From: Dokdonella sp.
GTDB taxonomy: Bacteria; Pseudomonadota; Gammaproteobacteria; Xanthomonadales; Rhodanobacteraceae
DNA: 64,000 nucleotides
Assembly (NCBI GenBank): GCA_016712865.1
Contig: JADJQH010000001.1
Location: 186,001 to 250,000, forward strand
Direction of reading: 5' to 3'
The translations under genes were made by a program, and so were the position numbers. The first letter of the stretch is position 1, and every line of letters starts with the position of its first letter. The notes beneath the pieces were generated by a model that saw only the letters and a list, made by a program, of their open reading frames with translations, was not told the origin of the DNA and searched no databases. This document shows, one piece after another, positions 29,279 to 43,881 of the stretch.

Positions 29279-29560
29279 GGATGCGCCCCGCAATTGCCTT
29301 GTCTGCCGCAAAGCGAAACGTGTTCCGCGTGTAGAGCCGGACTTGCTCGGCTTTTGACGTGCGACAAAGGGAAGTCAGCCAAGTTGTATTTGCAGGTCGG
29401 GCCTCAGCCCGACAAGGTGCCGCAGAAGAGCCAATGCCGTCGGGTTGAAACCCGACCTACCAAGTGTTCGCGCGCCCGCTCCCAACGGAACAAACTCTAC
29501 CAAGGCCGTGTGGTTCTCGTAGAGCCGAGCTTGCTCGGCTGTCGCCCTCGTTCGAGCGGA
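29279..29560. repeat. Intergenic cluster of small palindromic (REP-like) repeats
   Basis: Two copies of a 22-bp palindromic unit: GTAGAGCCGGACTTGCTCGG at 29331 and GTAGAGCCGAGCTTGCTCGG at 29519. Between them are two further hairpins: GTCGGGCCTCAGCCCGAC at 29396-29413 and GTCGGGTTGAAACCCGAC at 29439-29456. No gene is evident in these 282 bases. The hairpins lie between two convergent genes and may also help terminate transcription. Confidence 0.8.
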
Positions 29561-30298
29561 TCAATCCGGCTTGGCAGTTGGCGGCAATTCGCCCAGCCTG
29601 ACCACGCGCGGGATGCGGGTGGTTCCTCGCAGCACCCGCAAGGTGATGGTCTTGCCGGCGTTGTTCTTGAGCAATTCCTGGAATTGGCTGCGGCCGCGGA
29701 TGGGCGTGCCGTTCAGGGACAACACGAGGTCATCCGGCAACAGGTTGGCCTGGGATGCGGGCGAATCACCGATCACGCCGCCGATGCGCACGCCACCGTC
29801 CAAGCCGAGGGATTCGCGCTCGCGGGCCGTGAGATCGCGAAACGTGGCACCGAACAACAGGCGGAATTTCACGTAGTAGGCGGCCAGCAGGGAGCGTGTT
29901 TCGGCTCCTGCGTTGGAATCTTGCCAATAGATCAGCACGCGCTCGGCGCCGACATGCTTGCCGAGCGCGATGGCGGCTTCCAGCGATTCATCACTTGCCG
30001 TGGGGTAGCGGCCGTTGCCGATGTTCACATAGCCATCGGCGGACAACTCAAAGCGGTCGCCGACCTCCGACTTGCCGTCGATGACCTGCGGCTCGGCCGG
30101 TGCCGGAGCGGCACGCAGCGAGTCGATATAGGCGGCATCGCGGTCGATGACGGGCTGGTAGTGCGGGTCGATCGAAGGCGCAGGCGTTGCCGCCGGGGCT
30201 TCGATGGCTGGTTCGACACGGGTGGTTACCGATCCGCATGCGCCCAGCATCAGGCAGAGGGTTCCAACATACGGCAGCGAACGGAGCGTGGTTTTCAT
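29561..30298 (-). CDS. PDZ-domain lipoprotein
   Basis: 245 residues with lipobox LMLGAC at the end of a signal peptide. The C-terminal ~90 residues form a PDZ domain: [20 protein letters not shown], then [20 protein letters not shown] and [11 protein letters not shown]. No protease domain accompanies it, so it may be a periplasmic adaptor or substrate-binding protein. The ATG at 30298 was chosen for the signal sequence. Function unknown. Confidence 0.8.
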   Translation of the reverse strand: MKTTLRSLPYVGTLCLMLGACGSVTTRVEPAIEAPAATPAPSIDPHYQPVIDRDAAYIDSLRAAPAPAEPQVIDGKSEVGDRFELSADGYVNIGNGRYPTASDESLEAAIALGKHVGAERVLIYWQDSNAGAETRSLLAAYYVKFRLLFGATFRDLTARERESLGLDGGVRIGGVIGDSPASQANLLPDDLVLSLNGTPIRGRSQFQELLKNNAGKTITLRVLRGTTRIPRVVRLGELPPTAKPD

Positions 30299-30435
30299 GC
30301 CCCGAGCATAACCGCCTTTCGCAATCGTGGCCGATGGTGCGCCGGATCCACGCATCCGCGGGGGGGCTGCGCGCCGTTTGCTGGGTATCCGGGTTAAACT
30401 CACGGCCGGACTTGCCCGCCTTTTTCTTCCCCCAG

Positions 30436-30951
30436 ATGACTCGACCCAACTCGTTTGACTACGAGCAACTCATCGCCTGCGGCCGCGGTGAGATGTTCGG
30501 ACCCGGCAACGCGCGCCTGCCCTTGCCGCCGATGCTCATGTTTGATCGCATTCCGCGCATATCCGACCAAGGCGGCAAATCGGGCAAGGGTGAAATCCAT
30601 GCCGAACTGGACGTGCGACCGGATCTTTGGTTCTTTGCCTGTCATTTCGAGCAGGATCCGGTGATGCCGGGTTGTCTTGGCCTGGATGCCTTGTGGCAAC
30701 TGACCGGCTTCTACCTGCCGTGGCTGGGCGAACCCGGGCGTGGACGTGCGCTCGGGGTTGGCAAGGTGAAGTTTTCCGGCCAGGTGCTGCCCGATGCCAA
30801 ACTGGTTCGCTACGAAGTCGATATCCGCCGCGTCATCCGCGGCAAGTTGGCCATGGTGATCGCCGATGGGCGCATGCTCGTTGATGGACGCGAGATCTAC
30901 GTCGCCGATGACTTGCGCGTGGGCTTGTTCACCTCCACCCAGGGGTTTTAA
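30436..30951 (+). CDS. fabA: 3-hydroxydecanoyl-ACP dehydratase/isomerase FabA
   Basis: 171 residues, the usual length. The catalytic pair is visible as His70 in [15 protein letters not shown] and Asp84 in LGLDALWQ, the same numbering as E. coli FabA. It introduces the cis double bond at the C10 stage of fatty acid synthesis. The gene is 2 bp upstream of fabB, so the branch for unsaturated fatty acids is one operon. Confidence 0.97.
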   Translation: MTRPNSFDYEQLIACGRGEMFGPGNARLPLPPMLMFDRIPRISDQGGKSGKGEIHAELDVRPDLWFFACHFEQDPVMPGCLGLDALWQLTGFYLPWLGEPGRGRALGVGKVKFSGQVLPDAKLVRYEVDIRRVIRGKLAMVIADGRMLVDGREIYVADDLRVGLFTSTQGF

Positions 30952-30953
30952 GC

Positions 30954-32168
30954 ATGCGTCGTGTCGTCATCACCGGCATGGGCATCGTTTCCTGCCTGGG
31001 CAATGACCAGGCCAGCGTCGCCGCAGCACTGCGCGAAGGGCGCAGCGGCATCCGCCATGTTCCCGAATACGCCGAACTTGGCCTGCGCAGCCAAGTGGCC
31101 GGCGTGCCCGAGATTGACCTCGAAGCACAGATTGAACGCAAGCAAAAGCGCTTCATGGGCGATGCCGCCGCCTATGCGCACGTGGCCATGCGCGACGCCA
31201 TTGCCGATGCCGGGCTTGAAACATCGCAGGTCAGCCACGAGCGCAGCGGCCTGATTGCCGGTTCCGGCGGTGGATCGCCGCAATGGCAGATCGAAACCGG
31301 TGACTTGCTTCGCAACAAGGGCGTACGCAAGGTCGGCCCGTACATGGTGCCGCGGACCATGTGTTCGACGGTCTCGGCTGCATTGGCCACGGCCTATGGC
31401 ATCCGCGGCTTGAGCTATTCGATTGCCGCGGCCTGCGCCACCTCGGCGCACTGCATCGGTGCTGCCGCGGACCTCATCCGGCATGGCGCGCAGGATGTGA
31501 TGTTTGCCGGTGGCGGCGAGGAAGTGCACTGGGGCATGACCTCGCAATTCGACGCCATGGGCGCTCTCAGCACGCACCACAACGACACCCCGGCCAGCGC
31601 CTCGCGACCCTACGATGCCACCCGCGATGGATTCGTCATCGCCGGTGGCGGCGGCATGCTGGTTCTGGAATCACTCGAACATGCACAGGCGCGCGGTGCG
31701 CGCATCCATGCCGAGTTGCTCGGTTATGGCGTCACCTCCGACGGCGTGGACATGGTGGCGCCCTCCGGCGAAGGCGCGGTGCGCTGCATGCGAATGGCAA
31801 TGACCGGGGTGAAGTCACCGATTGACTACATCAATACCCACGGCACTTCCACACCACTCGGTGATGTCACCGAACTGGAATCCCTGCGCAGCGTCTTTGC
31901 CGACGCGATGCCGCCGCTGTCATCGACCAAGGCGCTGTCCGGGCATTCACTGGGCGCGGCCAGCGTGCACGAGGCGATTTATTGCCTGTTGATGATGAAA
32001 GGCGGATTCCTCGCCGGCTCGGCCAACATCGGTGAACTCGATCCTGCCTGCGCGAGCTACCCGATCCTGCGCGAAAGCCGCAACGCCGAATTGAACACGG
32101 TGTTGAGCAACAGCTTCGGTTTCGGCGGCACCAACGGCAGTCTGGTGCTGGGGCGCTTCCAGGCTTAG
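30954..32168 (+). CDS. fabB: Beta-ketoacyl-ACP synthase I FabB
   Basis: 404 residues. The catalytic triad is Cys161 in [14 protein letters not shown], His296 in [11 protein letters not shown] and His331 in [11 protein letters not shown], as in E. coli FabB. It elongates the unsaturated acyl-ACP made by FabA. The stop is followed within 20 bp by a REP-type element. Confidence 0.96.
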   Translation: MRRVVITGMGIVSCLGNDQASVAAALREGRSGIRHVPEYAELGLRSQVAGVPEIDLEAQIERKQKRFMGDAAAYAHVAMRDAIADAGLETSQVSHERSGLIAGSGGGSPQWQIETGDLLRNKGVRKVGPYMVPRTMCSTVSAALATAYGIRGLSYSIAAACATSAHCIGAAADLIRHGAQDVMFAGGGEEVHWGMTSQFDAMGALSTHHNDTPASASRPYDATRDGFVIAGGGGMLVLESLEHAQARGARIHAELLGYGVTSDGVDMVAPSGEGAVRCMRMAMTGVKSPIDYINTHGTSTPLGDVTELESLRSVFADAMPPLSSTKALSGHSLGAASVHEAIYCLLMMKGGFLAGSANIGELDPACASYPILRESRNAELNTVLSNSFGFGGTNGSLVLGRFQA

Positions 32169-32171
32169 GGT

Positions 32172-32248
32172 AGGTCTGAACAAGTATTGTCGCGAGCAAG
32201 CTCGCTCCCACCATTTCTTGATTCTGTGGGAGCGAGCTTGCTCGCGAC
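32172..32248. repeat. REP-type inverted element, second copy
   Basis: Arms GTCGCGAGCAAGCTCGCTCC (from 32189) and its inverse (from 32226) with ~14 bp between. About 75 bp matches the sdhA-sdhB copy in inverted orientation, including the outer AGGTCTGA and CAAGTATT, so this is a mobile or amplified unit rather than a chance hairpin. Confidence 0.87.
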
Positions 32249-32396
32249 GTTCTGCCGCGCGACATCCCGTGGGGCGAAGGATGCAGGCCTGCGCGTCTCG
32301 CTTTCCATGGGCGACACAGTGTGCACAAAGCCGTACACGCCGTACACTGCGGTAAGCACATGAGTGTCATCCCTATTGCACAGGAGCGGATCAGGA

Positions 32397-34559
32397 ATGA
32401 CTGCATGCATTCGCAAGATGGATGCCCACCCGACATCGAATTGCAGGGTTGCCGTATTCTGCATGCTGTGTGTGTTGTTGGCCTGGTTTGTGCCCGTTTT
32501 CGCACAGCCAATTGCATGGCCCGTGGGCTCCCTGCGCCCACCAGGGTTGGATCAAGCGAAGCCGATGCTGGTGGCATCCGCACTATCGGGTGAGTTCGCA
32601 TTCACCGGTTTTGCCGGCGATGCTGCCCATGGCTTTCGGGTTTATGTGCGCTTGCGAGATGGCGCAGATTGGTCGCAATCGATCCTGCTGGCCCAGGGGC
32701 AGGATGCGAGCGACAACGAGGTAACCCTTGCCGCCGATTCTCAGCGACTCGCACTCGGTGCTCCCGAGGCAGGAGGAGGCGGCACTGTTTCCATTTACCT
32801 GCGTGACCCGGGCGGTACCGGCTGGGTGCTGGAGCAGGTGTTGCAAGCGCCCACGGGTGCCTTCCGATTTGGCAAGACCCTGTCGTTGCGGGGCAATTTG
32901 TTGGTGGTGACATCGGGCTTACCACTGCAGGATGGAAACATCTTCAGCTATCGATTCGATTCCGCGAGCGGTGCTTGGATTGACGCCGGATTCACGTTTG
33001 ACAGCATGATGTTCGGGGAGTTGTCCGCCGTCACCGATGGTCAGCGCATTGCCTACTGTGTGCCGATGCTGCTTGAGGGATGCATGACGGCAGCCTATTC
33101 CGCGGAGCAAGGCTGGCGAACGGAGGCCAGGCCCGATCCCTGGCTTTCGCAAGGCACGAAAGTGCTTGCGCTCAGTGCCGACCAGCTTTTCGTAACCATC
33201 GGCAATCAAGTGTTGGTACTGGATCAGGTCGGCTCTGAATGGCACGCGGGCCAGCAAATTCCTGTCAGGCGCGCATTTTCCCTGGCGGAGGATTCTGCTG
33301 CCCTGGTGGTGTCGCAGTACGGCGAATCGCAGATTTACCAACGTGACGTGGGTGGTGTCTGGCAAATCGCGGCACAACTTCCGGTGGTGGCCGAATCCGG
33401 TTTTTCCGCGGCGATTGCAGAGGACCTGGCCTTGATCGGATCACAGGCCTTTGCACATCAAGGCAACGACTGGACTGCATCGGGGGATACTGCCGGCATC
33501 TTCGATTCCGACGGCATGGGATTCGGCCTGTCTTTGCAATTGACGTCCGGTCATCTCTGGGTGGGTGCGCCCGGTTTTGATGCCCACGATCAAGAGGCGG
33601 GCTCGCTGTGGGTCTATCCGGCGCAATCTGCGGGTGCTGCCACGCCTGCGGACTTGGTACTGCCGGGAGCCCCGGGATTGCTGAAGCAGTTCGGCATGCG
33701 CATGGCGAGTGATCACGTCAGGGTGGCCGTGTATGGAAATGGATCGATCTGGATTGTGGATGCGACAAACCATCAAACCTTGCAAAGGTTCGAACTGCCG
33801 CAAACGACGGAGCTGGTTTGGGGTGCAGGAGTCGCCATTGACGGAAACCTTCTGGTCGTGTCGCGCAAGTTTCAAGATCCGGATACATGCGCTTCGCAGG
33901 TGCTGGTCTACCGCGACAGTGGGGCCGGCTTTGAGTTGGCACAGACCATAGACTGCCCGGCGGGTGCGCCCAGCAACACTTTTTTCGGTTACACAGTTCA
34001 CGTGCGCGGTGACTGGTTGCTGTCGGGAAAGCTGATGTTTCGACACGAAACGAATGCTGGATACCAGTACGTGGGTCCCCTGTGGCGACCGTCGGGAATT
34101 TCCTGGACTTCGCGCGGCATTGACATGCAGGGAGATCAACTGGCGGTTGCAACGAGGAGTTCTTCCCGCGGGGCATTGATTTACATCTTCGACAACACGA
34201 ACGGCTGGGTTTACTCGGGCTCGGTTTGGTCTGGCGCGTTCTCGATTGGCAATGGTTGCCTGAACCTGGCAATCCAGGATACCCGCCTGGTGTGTACCGA
34301 CGGATCAAGCGCGAACTCCCGTGAGATCTTCCTGGCCTTTCGCGATGTTGGAGGAAGCGACTGGAGTGTAGTCGGCACCGCACCAATTCCCGATGCGGCG
34401 CTGGATCTGAACGGTACCGGGGACTACCAACTGGCCTGGCTCGATGACCAGATCGTGATCGGCACCAGTGACACTCCGACGGAACTGGCTGGTACGCGCA
34501 TCGGACATGTCCAGTTCATGACTCTCGAAGAAGCAATCTTCCGTTCCGGTTTCGACTGA
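32397..34559 (+). CDS. Secreted FG-GAP/beta-propeller-like protein of unknown function
   Basis: 720 residues after a signal peptide (VFCMLCVLLAWFVPVFAQP). It contains about six to seven repeats of a beta-propeller type, for example TLAADSQRLALGAPEAGGGG, LQLTSGHLWVGAPGFDAHDQ and EAGSLWVYP, with a repeated G-A-P-x-x-x-x-x-x-x-G-x-x-x-x-Y/F pattern seen in FG-GAP proteins. The ATG at 32397 has GGAGCGGA upstream. It likely acts outside the cytoplasm. No enzymatic motif seen; partner unknown. Confidence 0.75.
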   Translation: MTACIRKMDAHPTSNCRVAVFCMLCVLLAWFVPVFAQPIAWPVGSLRPPGLDQAKPMLVASALSGEFAFTGFAGDAAHGFRVYVRLRDGADWSQSILLAQGQDASDNEVTLAADSQRLALGAPEAGGGGTVSIYLRDPGGTGWVLEQVLQAPTGAFRFGKTLSLRGNLLVVTSGLPLQDGNIFSYRFDSASGAWIDAGFTFDSMMFGELSAVTDGQRIAYCVPMLLEGCMTAAYSAEQGWRTEARPDPWLSQGTKVLALSADQLFVTIGNQVLVLDQVGSEWHAGQQIPVRRAFSLAEDSAALVVSQYGESQIYQRDVGGVWQIAAQLPVVAESGFSAAIAEDLALIGSQAFAHQGNDWTASGDTAGIFDSDGMGFGLSLQLTSGHLWVGAPGFDAHDQEAGSLWVYPAQSAGAATPADLVLPGAPGLLKQFGMRMASDHVRVAVYGNGSIWIVDATNHQTLQRFELPQTTELVWGAGVAIDGNLLVVSRKFQDPDTCASQVLVYRDSGAGFELAQTIDCPAGAPSNTFFGYTVHVRGDWLLSGKLMFRHETNAGYQYVGPLWRPSGISWTSRGIDMQGDQLAVATRSSSRGALIYIFDNTNGWVYSGSVWSGAFSIGNGCLNLAIQDTRLVCTDGSSANSREIFLAFRDVGGSDWSVVGTAPIPDAALDLNGTGDYQLAWLDDQIVIGTSDTPTELAGTRIGHVQFMTLEEAIFRSGFD

Positions 34560-34688
34560 ATGCATGTCGTGCTTGGCGTGGGCACCGGGTGCTGAAACGG
34601 TACGCGATCCCGGAAGTCAAGAAGCAACCTGGGGATGAGCGGCCAAATCAGCGGCACCCGGAAGAACCGGGGAATCACCAACCTTGCT

Positions 34689-39152
<4,464 letters not shown>

Positions 39153-39156
<4 letters not shown>

Positions 39157-40433
39157 TGGGCGATTCCTTGTTGAGCGGAAGCAGTCGGGGCAGCAATGAA
39201 CGCCTGTCCCGTGAGCCGCTGGATTTCGATCAGCGCGCGCTGGGCATCCAGCGCCACTTCTAGTTGTTGCCTGCGGGTGCTGCTGCTTTCGGACTGCAAC
39301 TGCGCCCATTCGAGATAGCTGATGGCCCCTGCGCGGTAGGCTCGCTCGGCGGCGCGTTCGGCCTGGCCCAGTTTGGGCAGGATTTCATCGCGCAGGCGAT
39401 TCACTTCCAGTTGTGAAATGCGGTAGCGGCCGTGCGCTTCGATCAAGGTCGAGTACAAGGCCATGTCCTTGGCTTCGCGCTCGATCCCGAGCAGGGAAAG
39501 TTCGGCCTCGGCCGCATCGATTTCCGGCCGCGCGCGATGTCGCGCTCCGAGCGGCATCGACAGGCTTGCAACCAGGCCCACGTCATCGGTGGCCTGCAAT
39601 CTGCGCACGCCCAGTTGCCAGCTCAGGTCCGCCGATGCGTTGGAACGCGCCAGTTGCAGGCGCGCCTCGCGGATGCGCTGCTCTCCGGAGAATTGCGTGA
39701 GCTCAGGTGTTTGCTCCAGCAGATCGGCAAGCGCAGCCGCGGATTCGATGTCCGCCAGAACGGTGGGGTCGGCAAATGCCACGGTGAAATCCGGATTGCG
39801 TTCACCCCAGAGCGCTGCCAGGTGCTGCCGTGCTGCGCGTTCCTGTTGTGTGCCGCGCGCGTGATCAAGTTCGGCACGCGCCAAGGCTGCTTCGGCGGTC
39901 AGCACCACCGACTCAGGCGATGCGCCAGCCTTGAGACGCTGACGGGCAGCCGCAACCGTGCGCTGGCGCTGATCGATGTCGCCTTGCGCGATTTGCACAT
40001 GGCCTTGCGCGCCGATGACCGCGAGGTAACGTCGCGCAACTTCGGCAAGCAGGTCGAGCCGACGGGTCTCGCGCTCGATGGCGAGCGCGTCGATGCGCGT
40101 TTGCGCGAACACGCGGCGCGCGTCCAGCTTGCCGCCCCGTTCAAGAACCGACGCCAGGCTCAGGGTGAGTTCGGCATCATCGAAGCCACGCACGTCGCCA
40201 CTGCCCAATGCATTCTCGATGCTGACGCCGGCAACCAAGGCTGGGCGCAGGGAGGCCAGCTCCCGTTCGGCGTCCAGGACCTTGGCGCGAGAATCAATCA
40301 GGCGCAGATCGGGATGTGTATCGGCGACGCGGGCAATGGCGTCATCCAGGGTCAGCGCGGGTGCGGGCTGTGCACGGGCATACATGGACAGGCACAACAG
40401 CGCAGCGGCAAATGCCGCGTGCAGCATGGACAT
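39153..40433 (-). CDS. TolC-family outer-membrane channel (CzcC-like)
   Basis: 426 residues with signal peptide (AAFAAALLCLSMYARA) and the outer-membrane efflux protein repeats: LTLDDAIARVADTHPDLRL in the first half and LQATDDVGLVASLSMPLG in the second, with long coiled-coil stretches. Together with the two downstream genes it makes a tripartite metal exporter. The ribosome binding site GGAGGAATTTTC precedes the ATG at 40433. Confidence 0.89.
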
Positions 40434-40485
40434 GAAAATTCCTCCGGGAAACGGTGACAGGGGATCCGACGCGCGGTCGGTGCAG

Positions 40486-40869
40486 TCAGGCGTTTCGTGG
40501 AGGTCGCAGGAGTTCGCCGCAGCTGCGCGTGACAAACGCGGAGCCGATCAACTCGGGAGCCGCATCCGTGATGATCGCGGGGCTGAGAAGCAGAGTGGAA
40601 GCGGGAATAACCAGCAGGTTGGTGCAGCACTGGCTCTGGTGCAGGAGTTCATGCAGGCGCTCGCTGTCATCGGCAGAACGCGGTTCATCGTCGGGGATGG
40701 TTCCCGTGGCGAAATCGCCGTCATGGGAGTGCCCGGTTTGCAGAAGGTGATCCGAAGCGTGAGCCTCGGTCGCCATCAGCACGATCGGCTGCCAGACGAA
40801 GGCGAGCGCGAGCAGCACGGCAAGGAGCGTGCGCCAGGAGCGGCAACGGCGGTTCCAGCGGGAAAGCAT
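40486..40869 (-). CDS. Small secreted Cys/His-containing protein upstream of czc operon
   Basis: 127 residues with an N-terminal helix (TLLAVLLALAFVWQPIVLMA), then HASDHLLQTGHSHDGD, a CC pair in HELLHQSQCCTNLL, and a C-terminus ending LLRPPRNA. Such DUF2946/CzcI-like proteins often precede metal efflux operons. It resembles the protein at 59801 and CopL at 45823 in layout. Starts 52 bp upstream of the czcC-like gene. Role in metal sensing or periplasmic buffering is inferred. Confidence 0.7.
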   Translation of the reverse strand: MLSRWNRRCRSWRTLLAVLLALAFVWQPIVLMATEAHASDHLLQTGHSHDGDFATGTIPDDEPRSADDSERLHELLHQSQCCTNLLVIPASTLLLSPAIITDAAPELIGSAFVTRSCGELLRPPRNA

Positions 40870-40919
40870 GCGCGCAATTCTAACCAATGAGTGCAACGCA
40901 ACACTATTGCAGCAGATTC

Positions 40920-41658
40920 CTAGCTCGCATTTCTGCCCGGCTTCTGCCGCAGGGAAAGGAATTCGCGACGCAAGGCCGCATCCTCCAGGAAGGCCCCGCG
41001 CATCACCGAGTTGGTCATCAGCGAGCCATCGTCCTTGACCCCGCGCCAGTGCATGCAGAAGTGACTGGCTTCCATTACCACGGCCAGTCCATCCGGCTGG
41101 ATACGGCATTCCAGTTCATCGGCCAGCATGACAATGGCTTCTTCCTGGATCTGCGGCCGGCTCATGATCCAATCGCACAGGCGTGCGTACTTGGACAGCC
41201 CGATCAACGCCGAGTCGGCATTGGGGAGTACGCCGATCCAGACCTCGCCCATGATCGGACACAGATGGTGCGAACAGGCACTGCGCACGCGGATCGGGCC
41301 GACGATCATCAACTCGTTGAGTTGGGACACATTGGGGAATGCCGTCACCGTGGGGGGCAGGCTGGTAGCGCCCGTGAAACACCTCGCGCACGAACATCCT
41401 GGCTACGCGCTGTGCTGTCTGCCGGGTGTTGTGGTCGTTCTGCGTGTCAATGACGAGTGCCTGCAGGACCTCCTGCAATCGATCCTGAACCTCGTGTTGC
41501 AGCTCATCCAGCTCGCCTTCCTCGATGAACCCGGAAATGTTGTCGTTGGCATGATGACGCTGGCCGGCTTCCAGCAAACGCTTGCGGATCCGCAGTGACG
41601 CCGGCAGGCGGAGCAGGCCATCGGCCTGCGCAATTCGGGCAACAATTGAAGGGGACAT
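40920..41658 (-). pseudogene. folE: GTP cyclohydrolase I FolE, interrupted by a single-base frameshift
   Basis: FolE converts GTP to dihydroneopterin triphosphate, the first step of tetrahydrofolate synthesis. The N-terminal part (41658 down to ~41357) reads VIDTQNDHNTRQTAQRVARM, then MFVREVFHGRYQPAP; the C-terminal part (from ~41351) reads TAFPNVSQLNELMIVGPIRV with zinc ligands in ACSHHLCP and HFCMHWRGV. These match FolE end to end only if one base is removed from the run of six G at 41352-41357. Whether the gene is really broken or this is an assembly error cannot be decided here. Confidence 0.85.
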
Positions 41659-41685
41659 GGGGACTCCGGGAGCGTGCGCCGTTGT

Positions 41686-42114
41686 TTAGGGTTGCGAGCT
41701 GCTGACTGCCGCAGGCATCGCTGTGCCGGGCTTGCAGCTGCGCTCACCCTGCGAAACCGATTGCAGAAAGGCAATCAGGTCGGCACGGTCGGCGGCCTCG
41801 TTGGCCAGGCGAACGACCATCATGTTGCCCGGTACGAATGCACTCGGATCGGACAACCAGCGGTCGAGGGTCTTTTCATCCCAGACGATGCCCGACTGTC
41901 GCAGGGCATCCGAATACTCGAAGCCTGGTTGGGTCGCTGCCCGGCACCCGAACACGCCGCGATGGCGCGGACCTGCGCCATTGTCTGCAACCGAGTGGCA
42001 GGCACCGCAACGCGCGGTGTAGAGCGCCTCGCCGTGCTTGGCGTCGACAGCAGCCATCGCAGTGGCTGACATCAGGGCAGATGCAAATACCATCGCCGCA
42101 ATCAGCAAGGGCAT
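41686..42114 (-). CDS. Class I cytochrome c
   Basis: 142 residues with a signal peptide (LIAAMVFASALMSATAMA) and heme motif RCGACHSV near residue 35. A Met in FVPGNMMVV is the likely second axial ligand. The layout matches soluble c550/c2-type cytochromes (GPRHRGVFG; ALRQSGIVWDEKTLDRWLSD). The last 20 residues with the Cys in RSCKPG are unusual. It lies between folE and the ferritin-like gene on the same strand. Confidence 0.88.
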   Translation of the reverse strand: MPLLIAAMVFASALMSATAMAAVDAKHGEALYTARCGACHSVADNGAGPRHRGVFGCRAATQPGFEYSDALRQSGIVWDEKTLDRWLSDPSAFVPGNMMVVRLANEAADRADLIAFLQSVSQGERSCKPGTAMPAAVSSSQP

Positions 42115-42326
42115 GGGAATCTCCGTAGCAAGAGGAATGGCGGAAGCGGCCGGTTTGATCGCTGCCCTGGTGCAACGCCGGTCGTGAGACGAAGGTGCGA
42201 TTTCGCACGCGTTGCTTTTCAACTGATCCCGGCCCGCAAATGCTCGGCCTCGCAGAACGGAGCGGACTCCGCTCTGCATTGGCCAACCGCTGCGCAATTG
42301 CGGGTCTGATCAATCGCTGCCGGCAA

Positions 42327-42935
42327 TCAGGCGCCGAAACTGAAAGCCGGTGTCGGCAGCGATCCACCCAAGGCCTGGGTGAGGGCGGTCCAGTGCATGG
42401 TTTCATCGGCAATCAGGCGACCGGCAACCTGGGACAGGTTGCGGTCCTCGAAACTGGGCATCACGCCGATATACGCATTCACCGCACCCAGTTCGAGGCG
42501 CTGGGCGAGACGCAACACGTCATCGCCGGTCTTGATGGAGCTGATCGAGAGTTTCTCGCTGGCCTTGTAGTCATCCATGCTCTTGGGATGCACGGGTGTC
42601 CCACCCATCTTCTCGATGGCGCCAACCAACGCGGTGCGATGGCCCTCATGGTGGCTCTTGAACAGGGTGGCCACCGCCAGCAACGGTTTGCTGAGAAGGC
42701 CGCTGCCGGCGCCGATCTGGTAGGCGGCAATGCCTTCGTGCTCAAGGCCCAGCGCCACGTTGAGAATGGCCACGTCGCCGCTGGCCTTGGCATCGCCGTG
42801 CGATGCCGCAAGGCCACGCATCGGCAAGCCGCCGAGCAGGGCAACAGCGGTGCCGGACAAGGCAATGCCGCCGAGCTTGAGGAATCCGCGGCGAGAGTCG
42901 GCAACGGTCAATTGGGGGAACCTGGCTTGGGTCAT
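42327..42935 (-). CDS. Tat-exported ferritin-like domain protein
   Basis: 202 residues. A twin-arginine signal SRRGFLKLGG is followed by a hydrophobic stretch (IALSGTAVALLGGL). The mature part has helical segments with Glu and His ligands (ALGLEHEGIAAYQIG; FKSHHEGHRTAL; ADETMHWTAL), like the DUF4439/ferritin-like family. Its start overlaps the sigma factor stop (ATGA), so they are translationally linked. Substrate or metal unknown. Confidence 0.82.
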   Translation of the reverse strand: MTQARFPQLTVADSRRGFLKLGGIALSGTAVALLGGLPMRGLAASHGDAKASGDVAILNVALGLEHEGIAAYQIGAGSGLLSKPLLAVATLFKSHHEGHRTALVGAIEKMGGTPVHPKSMDDYKASEKLSISSIKTGDDVLRLAQRLELGAVNAYIGVMPSFEDRNLSQVAGRLIADETMHWTALTQALGGSLPTPAFSFGA

Positions 42936-43666
42936 GTCTGATCTCCTGGCTTGGGGGATGCGGCGTCGTAGCCGCCGGATGCGGGGTCCTGCATTCGCAT
43001 CAGCACGTTGGCGACAATTCGGTCGCAGCGCGCGCCGGCAAAGGCATAGGCGTTTTCCATGTTCACATCGACTTCAAGTGCGAGTTCTTCGCGCAGCAGG
43101 CCGCGTGCGCGGAAGTAGCGGGTGCGTACCGTGGCCTCGTTGATGCCGAGGCTTTGGGCGACCTCTTCCACGCTCATGTGCTCAAGGGCGCGCAGTACGA
43201 AGACGCTGCGGAAGGCATCCGGCAGGCTGTCGATCTTGCGCTCGATCAAACGACGGATTTCTGCGCGCATTGCCGTGTTCTCCGGGGCATGGTCAGGGTC
43301 ATCCTGGACGGAGGAAAGTTCGTGTTCCGCTGCTTCGGTTGCCGGCGACTCGATGGGGATGATCTCGGCGCGGCGGCTGCTCTTGCGCACGCGACCCAGG
43401 GCCTCGTTGCTGACGATGCGAGTCAACCAGGTGGACAGGCTGGCTTCGCCACGAAACGTGTGCATGGCGCGAAAAGCCCGCAGCCATCCGTCCTGTACGG
43501 CTTCCTCTGCTTCGCTGTCGTCCTTCAGGATGCTGCGGGCGGCCCGGAACAGACGCTGGTTGTAGCGGCGCATCACCACCTGCATGGCCAGCGCGTCGCC
43601 GTCTGCGATACGCCCGGCAAGTTCCGGATCGTCAAGGGCGGATGGATTCGGCAGCGTTTGCAGCAC
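42932..43666 (-). CDS. ECF-family RNA polymerase sigma factor
   Basis: 244 residues from a GTG at 43666 that has GAGGTG upstream; longer ATG forms (from 43789) are possible. Region 2 is MRRYNQRLFRAARSILKDDS with EAEEAVQDGWLRAFRAMHTF, and region 4 is LPDAFRSVFVLRALEHMSVE followed by EVAQSLGINEATVRTRYFRA. The C-terminus beyond region 4 is extended and ends in SGGYDAASPKPGDQT. No anti-sigma gene is adjacent; the downstream ferritin-like gene overlaps it, which suggests common function. Confidence 0.88.
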   Translation of the reverse strand: MLQTLPNPSALDDPELAGRIADGDALAMQVVMRRYNQRLFRAARSILKDDSEAEEAVQDGWLRAFRAMHTFRGEASLSTWLTRIVSNEALGRVRKSSRRAEIIPIESPATEAAEHELSSVQDDPDHAPENTAMRAEIRRLIERKIDSLPDAFRSVFVLRALEHMSVEEVAQSLGINEATVRTRYFRARGLLREELALEVDVNMENAYAFAGARCDRIVANVLMRMQDPASGGYDAASPKPGDQT

Positions 43667-43881
43667 AGGGCACCTCGCGTCAGAACCGTGTTCTGTCAGA
43701 TTGGATGTCGCCAGTCGGGATTGCGTTCCCGCAATGGCTGTCGACCTGAACGCGGCATTTGTGGGCGGTTGCGGTGGCAAGCCTGTCATATCATGGCGCC
43801 GCAATGCCCGGGATTGCCGCTCACCCATTTCGGCGTCCTGCCGGCACCCGGTTCCCCACACTGAAACTGCCCGGAAGTCCA

